Shown here: positions 26,384-34,944 of the stretch, piece by piece
How the letters are laid out: every line of letters starts with the position of its first letter
How positions within the stretch are numbered: the stretch's first letter is position 1
Assembly (NCBI GenBank): GCA_018268055.1
Contig: JAFDXF010000089.1
Coordinates: 124,001 to 188,000 of the forward strand
Source of the DNA: Bacteroidota bacterium
GTDB taxonomy: Bacteria; Bacteroidota; Bacteroidia; Chitinophagales; Chitinophagaceae
DNA length: 64,000 nt
Reading direction: 5' to 3'
The notes under the pieces: generated by a model
Databases searched by the model: none
Told to the model about the DNA's origin: nothing
What the model saw: only the letters and a program-made list of their open reading frames with translations
Made by a program: the position numbers and the translations under genes

Positions 26384-28813
26384 ATGAGAAAAAGCGTTTT
26401 GATTTTCCTGTCTGTTCTTATTCCCATTTCTTTTTGTTTTGCGCAGCAGCCGGATCAGCTACTTCGTCAATGGGCTGAAAAAAATTCAATAGAAAAAGTA
26501 TGGCTACATTTAGATAGAGATAACTATCTGGCAGGAGAAACGGCTTGGTTCAAAGCATATTTATATGCCGACTACCAACCGGATACTATCAGTACTACAT
26601 TGTATGTAGAGCTGCTCAATAATAAAGGCTTCTTGATAGACCGAAAAGTTTTACCCATTTTAGATGGTAGAACATTTGGACAGTTCGAATTAAATGATTC
26701 TTTAAGTACAGATAATTATTTAATACGTGCCTATTCGCCTACTATGCTCAATGGTGCACCCGGTCAAGACTCTGCTTATATTTTTCAAAAAAACATTTTT
26801 GTACTTGGCAAAAACACAAAAACACAAACATTTAAAAAGATCACTGACTTTTCACGAATTGAGTTTTTTCCCGAAAGTGGAAATTTTGTGAATGGTATAA
26901 TGAATACTATTGCCTTTAAGGCTACAGATGAAGAAGGAAAACCGATTGCAATAAATGGATTGGTAAAGAATGATAAGGATGAAATAGTAGCTGAATTCGC
27001 ATCTGTGCATGATGGAATGGGAATGTTTGACATAACACCGATATCCGGAGTAAAATATTATGCAATAATAAAAGACGATGCTCGAGCAAAAGAATTTCCT
27101 TTGCCTTCTGTTGCAGATGAAGGCGTTGTATTAAGAATATTACAATCAGGGAAGAATAAGTTTTATGAAATAGAACAACGGTCCAATCAAGAAATACGTC
27201 GGGCAGCGTATATAGTTGGACAAATGCAAAATCATATTGTTTTTAAAAATAATTTTTCTACCGAGCAGAATAAAACTGTGATAAACGGGCCACTCGATGT
27301 GTCGCATTTAGCATCAGGTATATTGCAGGTTACTGTGTTTAATAAAGACAATATACCATTAGCCGAGCGTTTATGCTTTGTCAATAACGGAGAATATAAA
27401 ATCAAAGCCGATATAGAGCCGGATACACTCTCTTTTAAAGAACGAAGTAGAAATGTTTTACGAGTGGCATTTAAAGATACAGTTGTTGGCTCGTTCTCGA
27501 TGTCTGTAGTCGATCCGGCTTATGGCAATTATGCTCCCAGGTCTGAAAATATTTACTCTTCATTATTGCTTACTTCCGATTTGCATGGATATATACATAA
27601 TCCCGCATACTACTTTTTGAATGATGATGATTCAACACAAGCCAATTTAGATCTTGTAATGATGACGAATGGTTGGAGAAGATTCAAATGGACGGAATTA
27701 TCTAAAGGAATATCCGCCTTGCCTGCTATTAACGATCCGGGCTACATTAGAGTAGCAGGAAAGGTGAATATTATGTATTTGAAAAAGATGTTTGTGTCAA
27801 AACCATTTCTTGTTTTTATCAATACACAGGATCATAACAAGAGTATGCGAATGGGACTTACTGATGCACAGGGAAATTTCCAATTAGATTCTCTTATGTT
27901 TTTTGGCAATGCACTTATGTCTTTTAAAGATATAAGAGGGAAGAAAAGCAGTAAGTTGGAAGTCAAACTTTCAGCCGATACATTAACTCGAAATTTTTCT
28001 TTACCAAAATTTAGCCAAGAACTTAAGGCAATCGGATGGCAGCCTTCTACCGAAAGCAAAATCAAATTAGAAGATGATTTGGATGCTATCAATAAAGCCA
28101 AAGGAATCATGTTGAACAATGTTACTGTGAAAGTTAAAAAGAAATCGGCCGAAGAATTATTGGATGAAAAATATTCAAAAGGTATGTTCAGTGGTTTTGC
28201 AGAACGTACCATAGATTTGGTACATACAGATGAACCTATTTTTCAATCAAATATTTTTGATTATTTGCAGGGTAGAGTTCCTGGTTTAAATATTTCCAAC
28301 GACGGCCCTGAATATTCAATACATTACCGACAAGCGGCCACAACAAGTTCTATGGGATTAATACCCATGATTCTTTATTTAGATGAAGTGCAGACGGATG
28401 TCAGTTTTATTTCTGCTATTCCAGCCAATGATATTGCAATGGTAAAAGTGTTTTCCAATTTTGTAGGTGCCGAGGGAAATGGGGCAGGAGGTGTTCTAGC
28501 TATTTATACCAAGAAGGGGGAAGATGCACTCAATTCAATTACAACAAAAGACAGAATAAGATATCAAGGATATTCTGTAATTAAAGAGTTTTATGCTCCG
28601 GATTATAAAGTGAATCAGCAAACAGATTTGAATGTCGATAATCGTATTACACTATTATGGAAGCCGGACATTCAGGTAAGAGGAATCAATAGTATTATTA
28701 CTATCCCCTTTTACAACAACGATCGGTCAAAGCAATTCAAAGTAGTATTAGAAGGACTTACTGTAGATGGTAAAATGCTGATGCTGGAAAAAATATTTGA
28801 CAAAAAAGAATAA
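26384..28813 (+). CDS. MG2-like beta-sandwich protein with TonB-receptor plug domain
   Basis: 809 aa from ATG 26384, signal peptide ending C-F-A-Q. Residues about 25-130 (EKVWLHLDRDNYLAGETAWF, then LLNNKGFLIDRKV) resemble the MG2 domain of the alpha-2-macroglobulin family; more Ig-like sandwich modules follow. Residues about 600-740 resemble a TonB-dependent receptor plug (FDYLQGRVPGLNIS, then ILYLDEVQ, then IAMVKVFSNFVGAEGNGAGG). No C-terminal barrel follows. Such proteins are widespread in Bacteroidota but uncharacterised; binding a surface ligand or interacting with a separate barrel is plausible. It is monocistronic. Confidence 0.78.
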   Translation: MRKSVLIFLSVLIPISFCFAQQPDQLLRQWAEKNSIEKVWLHLDRDNYLAGETAWFKAYLYADYQPDTISTTLYVELLNNKGFLIDRKVLPILDGRTFGQFELNDSLSTDNYLIRAYSPTMLNGAPGQDSAYIFQKNIFVLGKNTKTQTFKKITDFSRIEFFPESGNFVNGIMNTIAFKATDEEGKPIAINGLVKNDKDEIVAEFASVHDGMGMFDITPISGVKYYAIIKDDARAKEFPLPSVADEGVVLRILQSGKNKFYEIEQRSNQEIRRAAYIVGQMQNHIVFKNNFSTEQNKTVINGPLDVSHLASGILQVTVFNKDNIPLAERLCFVNNGEYKIKADIEPDTLSFKERSRNVLRVAFKDTVVGSFSMSVVDPAYGNYAPRSENIYSSLLLTSDLHGYIHNPAYYFLNDDDSTQANLDLVMMTNGWRRFKWTELSKGISALPAINDPGYIRVAGKVNIMYLKKMFVSKPFLVFINTQDHNKSMRMGLTDAQGNFQLDSLMFFGNALMSFKDIRGKKSSKLEVKLSADTLTRNFSLPKFSQELKAIGWQPSTESKIKLEDDLDAINKAKGIMLNNVTVKVKKKSAEELLDEKYSKGMFSGFAERTIDLVHTDEPIFQSNIFDYLQGRVPGLNISNDGPEYSIHYRQAATTSSMGLIPMILYLDEVQTDVSFISAIPANDIAMVKVFSNFVGAEGNGAGGVLAIYTKKGEDALNSITTKDRIRYQGYSVIKEFYAPDYKVNQQTDLNVDNRITLLWKPDIQVRGINSIITIPFYNNDRSKQFKVVLEGLTVDGKMLMLEKIFDKKE

Positions 28814-29066
28814 TCATATTCATCACCCATCAGGAAGAACGAGCATTCATAACTCACGCTTATTCCTTAGTTATCAACATAGTAAATATACTCATCACTT
28901 GTATATATCAATACTACGTATTATTTTTATGGCTCAATCGTTATAATCCATTTTCTATTGAAAAGCTGCACCTCTGCAATGCCTTATTAAGCCATGCAGA
29001 TTTTTCATAAATCCATTTTACTACGAAAACCGGTTTCATATTAACTCATTATCTAAAACAACCGGT
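28814..29066. other. intergenic region without recognised features
   Basis: About 250 bp of A/T-rich sequence after the MG2/plug gene. I see no tRNA, strong hairpin or promoter of the TAnnTTTG type. It is followed by a small ORF of doubtful status. Confidence 0.5.
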
Positions 29067-29315
29067 ATGTCAAACATTGTTCAAAAGAATGAAGCAGTTA
29101 TTGAATCTTACAATAATGATAAAAAGCAATCCACGATTAGTAATAAACTATATACAGCATATCTCAATGAGCATTTAATAAACGGGAATCAACAAGTTGA
29201 AAATAAAAACGATTTACATCAAGGTTTTGATAATACTGATTTGTTTTATCTTTTATCCCTCGCCGAAAAACTTCCGGTGTATGGTGTAGGCTTTGGCGGA
29301 GAAGACAGGCATTAA
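29067..29315 (+). CDS. hypothetical 82-aa protein, doubtful
   Basis: An 82-aa frame with soluble, Asn/Lys-rich composition (VQKNEAVIESYNNDKKQST) and a short C-terminal Gly-rich end (PVYGVGFGGEDRH). There is no signal peptide, membrane helix or known motif. The residue composition looks coding, but the surrounding region is otherwise non-coding and repeat-rich. It could be the precursor of a small secreted peptide or a chance frame. I do not recognise it. Confidence 0.3.
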   Translation: MSNIVQKNEAVIESYNNDKKQSTISNKLYTAYLNEHLINGNQQVENKNDLHQGFDNTDLFYLLSLAEKLPVYGVGFGGEDRH

Positions 29316-29687
29316 AAATACTGAATTTTGATTTTTGATAACGCAATTTTGATAATACGTACATTATAATTCTTTGTTGTCCATGAGTATTACCGATTTT
29401 CGAGTTTTCTGAATTGCTCTTGTGTTCATAAAAATTTTTCACAACTATGTACGTACAATGTATGACCATACGAATAATCGTGCTATAATAATTCTTTGTA
29501 CACTTTGTGGCCAACAATTTTCGGTTTTTATTTTTAATCCCTATTACACCTTATGCGAAAAAAAATTTTACTACTAAGAGCACAGAGGTAGCACGGAGCG
29601 TATAATGAAAAATAGTGAACCTTGTGAAAATATCTCGAGTTCATAATGGTTAACAGCATCCTTCATGTATCTTACTTTGCTTCGTAT
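29316..29687. repeat. non-coding stretch with degenerate repeats
   Basis: ATAATTCTTTGT occurs at 29366-29377 and again at about 29488-29499, each followed some 15-20 nt later by GATTTTCG or AATTTTCG, so the two about 45-nt segments look like diverged copies of one sequence. GTACGTAC near 29446 is palindromic. At 29573-29600 there is an accumulation of GAGCACAGAGG and GCACGGAGC, similar to the CACAGAG-type dispersed repeats of environmental genomes. I see no gene in it. Confidence 0.4.
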
Positions 29688-29695
29688 TATATTTG
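29688..29695 (+). promoter_or_regulatory. -7 box TATATTTG upstream of the PdeM-like gene
   Basis: Exact TAnnTTTG match ending 8 nt before the ATG at 29704. It lies inside the longer possible frame starting at 29665, which argues for the 29704 start. Confidence 0.5.
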
Positions 29696-29703
29696 CTCTA
29701 TCA

Positions 29704-30354
29704 ATGCGACAGCCTGTTGCTTATACCATTCAAGGCCAAAAATTTTGGTTTTCTCCTGATAGATGTGTTTTTTGGGAAGAGCAAAAAGCTTTAATCATTG
29801 CAGATATGCATCTGGGTAAAGAAAGCGCATCTCATACGGGCATTTTACCTCATACTAATTTTGAAAGGTTATTAAAAAACCTCTTTCATTTTAAAGCCAA
29901 CCGCATAATTATCATAGGAGAATTTTCGCAGAGTCCTTTTAATAAAGAATTATCTGTATTCAAAAAATGGCGTAAAGATTTTCCTCTTTTTCGTATTGAT
30001 TACGTTCGCGGATATCAACCTATTGCAAAAGATTCATGGCTGCTTGAAGTAAACTTGACCATTCATCAAAAGCAATGGATGTTGAATGGATTTTGCTTCA
30101 GGCATTTGCTTGCTTCAGACAATCCTGCAGATGAAGTGAAAGGAGCTGATTTTATTTTTTCAGGACATTTACGGCCTTGTATTCGTATCAGTGGCAGTGG
30201 CAATAAAGCTTTGAGGCTGCCATGCTTTTATATAGCTCAGCATCAGTGTTTGCTTCCTTCATTCGGAAAATTTAATTGTCAATATCAAGTAAAGCCTTTG
30301 GAAGGAGAGCTAGTTTATGTTACAGATGGATTAGATATCTATCTGAAAGATTAA
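29704..30354 (+). CDS. PdeM-like metallophosphoesterase with degenerate metal site
   Basis: 216 aa from ATG 29704. Family resemblance to PdeM, the ligase-associated DNA-repair phosphoesterase, is clear: V-A-Y-T-I-Q-G-Q-K-F-W, C-V-F-W-E-E-Q-K-A-L-I-I-A-D-M-H-L-G-K, F-N-K-E-L and the late C-F-Y-I-A. The first metal motif D-x-H is kept, but G-D-x-x-H-S reads G-E-F-S-Q-S, the G-N-H-D motif reads G-Y-Q-P, and G-H-x-H-P reads G-H-L-R-P. Known active members need these ligands, so this copy is probably catalytically dead or repurposed. The usual neighbours (ligase, ligase-associated helicase) are absent. No frameshift is present. Confidence 0.75.
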   Translation: MRQPVAYTIQGQKFWFSPDRCVFWEEQKALIIADMHLGKESASHTGILPHTNFERLLKNLFHFKANRIIIIGEFSQSPFNKELSVFKKWRKDFPLFRIDYVRGYQPIAKDSWLLEVNLTIHQKQWMLNGFCFRHLLASDNPADEVKGADFIFSGHLRPCIRISGSGNKALRLPCFYIAQHQCLLPSFGKFNCQYQVKPLEGELVYVTDGLDIYLKD

Positions 30355-32801
30355 TGCTTGCGGCGCAATTGATTATAGTCTAAGAAATAAATAAACCTTA
30401 CGGTAATTTCATTACCATGATTTAATTTGAAAATCTCATTCAGATTTTTGAAGTAGGTATTGCTGCCGGATATGGAAGCCATTTCCTCACCACCCAGCCA
30501 GTCTTTATAGCCTATTATCAACCTACTGCCCAAACGAAAATCCCATGTAAAGAATCCATCTACATTGAAAATATTTACATTCTCATCCATTCCCGAAATA
30601 AAAGGGCGGGATAATAGATTGCCATTGTTGTCCACATCATGCAGGCTCAGGTAATTTACTTTATTCCAGTAGTGTCTTGCACGAAGTGTCAAGTTCATTC
30701 GTGATGTAAAATTGTAGGTGCCGGAAAGTACAGAAGTAAAATCTTTATTATCTCTAAAGCCCACGATCGGATCGCCATTAGACTCTCTAATAAATGCAAA
30801 GCCTAATTGGTTTTTCTCGTAAGAACTATTGGTTTGTAATTCCAGGCTAAATTTATTATTAAAGCGATAGCGAGTGCCGAGTCCCCATGCAACAGCTTTG
30901 TTATCAAATTTTGGCGCTATAGCATAAACGCCTGAGTAGTTAAAGAAGAATTTTTTACGACTGTCGGAGCTTCCTTCTACCATAAAAACAGTGTTTGAAG
31001 GATAGCGGAGGTATTGGTCACCTGTTCTTAATTCAAAATAATTATTTTCCCAGCCTGGTGTAACATTTACATTTATATTGACATCCCAGAAATTTTTGAA
31101 AAACCAAAATGCAGAACCTGTTACATCAAATTTATTATAAGCATAGGGCTTGTACATATAAATCAAGCGCGGGCTCAAACTGTAATTGAATGTATTGAAA
31201 ATACCTATTGGTTCAGGTTGACTATATGAAATACTTCCTTTATAGGTTATTTGGTTGTTGGTAAATAAAATACCTAAATCGTTGGGATTGTATTTTTTTG
31301 ATTTTACATCGCTGGACAAATTGTATTGCCAGTAGCCGCTTACTTTACCATAAGTCAAGGTAGTATTGAATCCATCACTTGGTGAAATACCCCAAATCTT
31401 GCTGTAGCGAGCAGTACTTTTAAAAGCGTGTAAGTTTTTCTTGTCGTAAAGTGCCACATCAAAAGCACTGACATTAGCATCTCTGCCGGTGCTATTGCGC
31501 AATACGCTGGTATTGGTAAATGTTACGAATGATCTCCCTCTAAGCGCCTGATCCAATACAATAATATTGTAATTGGTTAACAGTGATGTGCGGATAGATG
31601 AATCTTTACCGGTTATTTTATTTCTAATAATAGCATCCATTGGTGCCGCTACTGCATTGAAAATGCCAATGCCCAATTTCTTTTTAGTTCTTCCGGAGAA
31701 CTTTGTTGCATTGATTAACTGTGTTACAGATGGATTCTTCACAATCTCCCAATTAGGATTGGAGGCTACAAAGTTGGATACATTAAAATATCCTGAAGGC
31801 GTAGCACCCACACGTCTTGAATAAAAAAGGCCGGCTTTATTAAACAACTCTGTACCTTCTGTGAAGAATGGTCTATTCTCTGTAAACTTTACTTCATAAG
31901 GCGTAAGATTATTCACTTGATCATCCGATACTACCTGACCAAAGTCGGGGATGAGTGTAGCATCTACTGTAAAGCTTTCATTGATGCCCCATTTTATATC
32001 CATTCCACCATTGCGTAGCCATTCTTTTGTATAGCCGCTGCTATGTGGTGTGCTACGATAGCCGGTAGTTACATAAGGGGAAAAGCTAAGACGAAGGGGT
32101 GGGTTAATTTTAGTCAAACCTTTCATCAATCCAAACTGATTGACAAATCCATTTTCTTTTGGATCAACAGGGTTCCAAAAACTTGTTTCATTATTACGGC
32201 GAAAAAAACGTTGTAATTGAATGCCCCAATCTTGAATATCTTTTTTTGCAAACCGCAATGCACTGTAAGGTATTTTCATTTCTACCACCCAGCCATCAGG
32301 TTTCATACTTATTTTACTTTCCCAAACGGCATCCCAAGTTTTATCACCATATCCGCCAAAAGGGCTTCCGGAGTTGGGGCTTAGTCGTGCATCTGTTTGT
32401 ACATTAGCAGTAGTCACTAAGAATTCGTATCCGTTTTGATGATCATTGTATGTGTCAAAAAATACTGAGAAATAATCAACATCGGTTTGCGCTTCGCCAT
32501 CACGAGCGGTTACTTGCTTACGCATTAGTTTTGGATCGTCATACAGATAAGCGCCAATATAAATTGCTGAATTATCATAGATGATTTTTACATCTGTTTT
32601 TTGAGAAGCAGGCTGACCAAAATATGGAAAATTTTGAACAAAATTATTTAAAGCAGGTGCTTCTGCCCAAACCGGATCATTTAGTTCTCCATCTATTTTG
32701 GGAGCAGTAGTTACTTTCGTTGGCTGAAATACTCTTTGCTGTGCATAGGATGATAATCCTGCCAGTAAAAGTATGAGTAGGGGGTATAGTTTAATGGTCA
32801 T
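30351..32801 (-). CDS. DUF5916 protein with N-terminal carbohydrate-binding (CBM9-like) domain
   Basis: 816 aa from ATG 32801. A 59-residue upstream extension lacks a signal peptide and overlaps the next gene, so it is rejected; the chosen start gives a signal peptide (YPLLILLLAGLSSYAQ) and a -7 box TATTTTTG lies at 32827-32820. Residues about 25-200 form the CBM9-like sandwich (APKIDGELNDPVWAEAPAL, then IYDNSAIYIGAYLYDDP, then WVVEMKIPYSALRF). The rest is DUF5916, probably an outer-membrane barrel (many aromatic alternating strands, F-R-L-G-S-R-L-I-I-G-Y-K). The function is unknown. The stop overlaps the convergent PdeM-like gene by 4 nt. Confidence 0.85.
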   Translation of the reverse strand: MTIKLYPLLILLLAGLSSYAQQRVFQPTKVTTAPKIDGELNDPVWAEAPALNNFVQNFPYFGQPASQKTDVKIIYDNSAIYIGAYLYDDPKLMRKQVTARDGEAQTDVDYFSVFFDTYNDHQNGYEFLVTTANVQTDARLSPNSGSPFGGYGDKTWDAVWESKISMKPDGWVVEMKIPYSALRFAKKDIQDWGIQLQRFFRRNNETSFWNPVDPKENGFVNQFGLMKGLTKINPPLRLSFSPYVTTGYRSTPHSSGYTKEWLRNGGMDIKWGINESFTVDATLIPDFGQVVSDDQVNNLTPYEVKFTENRPFFTEGTELFNKAGLFYSRRVGATPSGYFNVSNFVASNPNWEIVKNPSVTQLINATKFSGRTKKKLGIGIFNAVAAPMDAIIRNKITGKDSSIRTSLLTNYNIIVLDQALRGRSFVTFTNTSVLRNSTGRDANVSAFDVALYDKKNLHAFKSTARYSKIWGISPSDGFNTTLTYGKVSGYWQYNLSSDVKSKKYNPNDLGILFTNNQITYKGSISYSQPEPIGIFNTFNYSLSPRLIYMYKPYAYNKFDVTGSAFWFFKNFWDVNINVNVTPGWENNYFELRTGDQYLRYPSNTVFMVEGSSDSRKKFFFNYSGVYAIAPKFDNKAVAWGLGTRYRFNNKFSLELQTNSSYEKNQLGFAFIRESNGDPIVGFRDNKDFTSVLSGTYNFTSRMNLTLRARHYWNKVNYLSLHDVDNNGNLLSRPFISGMDENVNIFNVDGFFTWDFRLGSRLIIGYKDWLGGEEMASISGSNTYFKNLNEIFKLNHGNEITVRFIYFLDYNQLRRKH

Positions 32802-32899
32802 GCTGCTTTTTGCGGTGGGCAAAAATAAAGAAATTTGACTGACATAGGCTAAAGTAGAAATCAGAAATTTGAAATCTTTTTTACTGCGTAAAGCTACGC

Positions 32900-33649
32900 T
32901 CAGTTCATCTTCTTTTTTAAAGAAACCACCTGCTCTTGAAGGTCGTTTACTACGGATGCGAGTTTCCCCATATCCCAACTTTGTTGTGTGCTGGCTTTAG
33001 AAATAATCATTTGGGCCTCCCACATTTCTACTACTTCTTCAGCATTTACGGTATAAGGATGATAAGAAGGATTATCACTTACTAAAGTCAATTTATTTTT
33101 CTGACGTCCGTTTTTCTGTATTCTTTTATAAACAATACCTTCATTTCTTGAAATAACGATACATGCTGCATTATTTTTCAAATTCTCCAAATCGTTTACT
33201 TTCTCGCCTACTATTACAGAGCCACTTGGTGTTGGTAGCATGGAGTCCCCAATGATTTCAAAGGCACGATAGTTACCACCGGTGAGCATGGGTAATGTAA
33301 ATGTATTGAGTTCATCAATAAACTCAGGATCGGCGTAGCCTGCAAGGTAGCCGGCTGCAGCTTTTACAGGCACAAAAGGAATGTCGGTACGACCACCAAC
33401 GAGCTTCATTGCTCTGCGCTTGGCTAAATAACTGCCTTTTGTTTCGCTCAGGTCTTTTCTTAAAATGTCATCTAATGTCAACTTAAAAATATTACAAACT
33501 ACTTCCAGCACATCTATTCGAGGATCGGCTCTCTCTTCTTCATAAGCACCCAATAGAGAACGTTTTATTCTAAGCTTTTGCGCAAATTCTTCCTGTGTCC
33601 ATCCACGCAACTTGCGGAGATACTTCATATTTTGATTGGCTATAGACAT
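32900..33649 (-). CDS. XRE-family HTH regulator with S24 (LexA/CI-like) domain
   Basis: 249 aa. The N-terminal helix-turn-helix covers residues about 8-65 (LRKLRGWTQEEFAQKLRIKR, then LLGAYEEERADP). The C-terminal half is an S24 peptidase-like fold: F-E-I-I-G-D-S-M-L-P carries the serine, and G-I-V-Y-K-R-I the lysine position. An A-A-A-G-Y-L-A-G-Y linker precedes it; no obvious Ala-Gly self-cleavage site was confirmed. It resembles CI-type repressors of Bacteroidota that are not phage-borne. Its start is preceded by a perfect inverted repeat (33655-33669), likely its own operator. Confidence 0.88.
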   Translation of the reverse strand: MSIANQNMKYLRKLRGWTQEEFAQKLRIKRSLLGAYEEERADPRIDVLEVVCNIFKLTLDDILRKDLSETKGSYLAKRRAMKLVGGRTDIPFVPVKAAAGYLAGYADPEFIDELNTFTLPMLTGGNYRAFEIIGDSMLPTPSGSVIVGEKVNDLENLKNNAACIVISRNEGIVYKRIQKNGRQKNKLTLVSDNPSYHPYTVNAEEVVEMWEAQMIISKASTQQSWDMGKLASVVNDLQEQVVSLKKKMN

Positions 33650-33654
33650 AAAAA

Positions 33655-33669
33655 GCTAATTTAATTAGC
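33655..33669. promoter_or_regulatory. palindromic operator-like site GCTAATT-T-AATTAGC
   Basis: Perfect 7-bp arms around one base, 5 nt upstream of the regulator start. A related GCTAATTAG lies at 33791-33799. Position next to the XRE gene suggests autoregulation; inference from position only. Confidence 0.5.
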
Positions 33670-33783
33670 CGCAAATTACTAATAAATTTAGAATTGCCAA
33701 ATTTTTTAAAAAATACATCATTGAAATATTAGCTATAACCGTGGGATTCCGTTTTAAAGGTTTTCCGTTCTATGCACCCTTTA

Positions 33784-33815
33784 TTTGGCTGCTAATTAGA
33801 AAAAAATGATTTTTG
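33784..33815 (+). promoter_or_regulatory. surE promoter TTTG-N20-GATTTTTG with operator half-site in spacer
   Basis: TTTG at 33784-33787 and GATTTTTG at 33808-33815 (one mismatch to TAnnTTTG) precede the surE ATG by 6 nt. GCTAATTAG sits inside the spacer at 33791-33799, where a bound repressor would block RNA polymerase. Confidence 0.5.
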
Positions 33816-33821
33816 CAACAA

Positions 33822-34643
33822 ATGGCAAAGAAATTAGTTAAGAAAAAAAGTGCTAAGAAAAACAGTAAAGTAATTGCAAAACAGAAACCTGTTATTTTAA
33901 TTACGAATGATGACGGAGTAAATTCTCCCGGAATAAAGAACTTGGTGGAGGCGGTAAAAGATTTAGGTGATGTGGTAGTAGTAGCTCCGGATAAGCCTCA
34001 ATCGGGAATGGGACATGCCATCACAATCGGTCAGCCACTAAGGATTCATAAATTACATTCTAATGAAAATGTGGACACTTGGAGTTGTACCGGCACTCCG
34101 GTAGATTGTGTAAAGTTGGCAGTGGATAAAGTATTGCAAAGAAAGCCTGATATCTGTTTGAGTGGTATCAATCATGGAGCCAATCACAGTATCAATGTGA
34201 TTTATTCCGGTACAATGTCTGCTGCTGTTGAAGCTGCAATTGAAAGTATTCCTTCAGTAGGGTTTTCGCTTTTGGACTTTAGCATTGAAGCAGATTTCGA
34301 AGGTGCCAGAAAATATGCACGATTGATTACACAGAAAATGCTCAGTTCTAAACTACCTAAGCATACAGTATTGAACGTAAATGTGCCTGCTGTGCCGGTC
34401 GATTTACTAAATGGAATGAAAATTTGTCGACAAGCTTATGCCAAATATGAAGAAGATTTTATTGACAGAGTGGATCCGCACGGCCGTCATTATTATTGGC
34501 TCACCGGCGAGTTTGTGAATTTTGATAAAGGAAAAGATACTGATGTGTGGGCATTGGCCAATAATTATGTAAGTGTAGTGCCGGTACAATTTGATCTCAC
34601 GAATTACGTTTTAAAGGCTGAATTAGAAAAAACCTGGCTATGA
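33822..34643 (+). CDS. surE: 5'/3'-nucleotidase SurE
   Basis: 273 aa from ATG 33822; a TTG nine bases earlier falls in the promoter. A lysine-rich tail of about 25 residues (KKLVKKKSAKKNSKVIAKQK) precedes the family start I-L-I-T-N-D-D-G-V-N-S-P-G, whose Asp pair binds metal. P-D-K-P-Q-S-G-M-G-H and S-G-I-N-H-G-A-N-H, then Y-S-G-T-M-S-A, complete the active site. SurE dephosphorylates nucleoside monophosphates. The basic extension is uncommon and might mediate nucleic-acid binding. The stop overlaps the start of the next gene (ATGA). Confidence 0.94.
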   Translation: MAKKLVKKKSAKKNSKVIAKQKPVILITNDDGVNSPGIKNLVEAVKDLGDVVVVAPDKPQSGMGHAITIGQPLRIHKLHSNENVDTWSCTGTPVDCVKLAVDKVLQRKPDICLSGINHGANHSINVIYSGTMSAAVEAAIESIPSVGFSLLDFSIEADFEGARKYARLITQKMLSSKLPKHTVLNVNVPAVPVDLLNGMKICRQAYAKYEEDFIDRVDPHGRHYYWLTGEFVNFDKGKDTDVWALANNYVSVVPVQFDLTNYVLKAELEKTWL

Positions 34644-34933
34644 TATTCAAAAAAGATAACCTGCGCCTCGGATTGGCATTAGGATTATTAGGCCCACTAT
34701 TAGGGCTAATAATTGTTTACTTCATTAAGTTTCCTTCCTATTCGTTCAGTGATTTTCTTAGTTATTTTATGAAGGATAATAAAATGATTACTTCAATCGG
34801 TTCATTGAGTTTATTGGCCAATGTACTGTTTTTTACGCTTTATGTCAATACCCATCGTGATGAAACTGCTAAAGGCATTTTCATTATGACATTGATTTAT
34901 GGCATTGGCATATTGGTATTGAAGATTGTGTAA
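34640..34933 (+). CDS. small integral membrane protein, unknown
   Basis: 97 aa with three predicted helices (LALGLLGPLLGLIIVYFI, SLSLLANVLFFTLYV, and the C-terminal GIFIMTLIYGIGILVLKIV). It overlaps surE by 4 nt (ATGA), so it is translated from the same mRNA. I recognise no family, though such a gene after surE and before lpxB is common in Bacteroidota as I recall. The function is unknown; transcriptional coupling with surE suggests an envelope or stress role. Confidence 0.78.
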   Translation: MIFKKDNLRLGLALGLLGPLLGLIIVYFIKFPSYSFSDFLSYFMKDNKMITSIGSLSLLANVLFFTLYVNTHRDETAKGIFIMTLIYGIGILVLKIV

Positions 34934-34944
34934 TTAGTATCCCA

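Noticed and set aside
29067..29315. 82-aa frame as a RiPP precursor
   Set aside because: No modifying enzyme or transporter nearby and no conserved leader; listed only as doubtful.
29665..29703. Upstream extension of the PdeM-like gene
   Set aside because: It contains the -7 box TATATTTG and precedes the family start.
32802..32978. 59-residue N-terminal extension of the DUF5916 protein
   Set aside because: Overlaps the XRE gene and hides the signal peptide; a start at 32801 gives a proper one.
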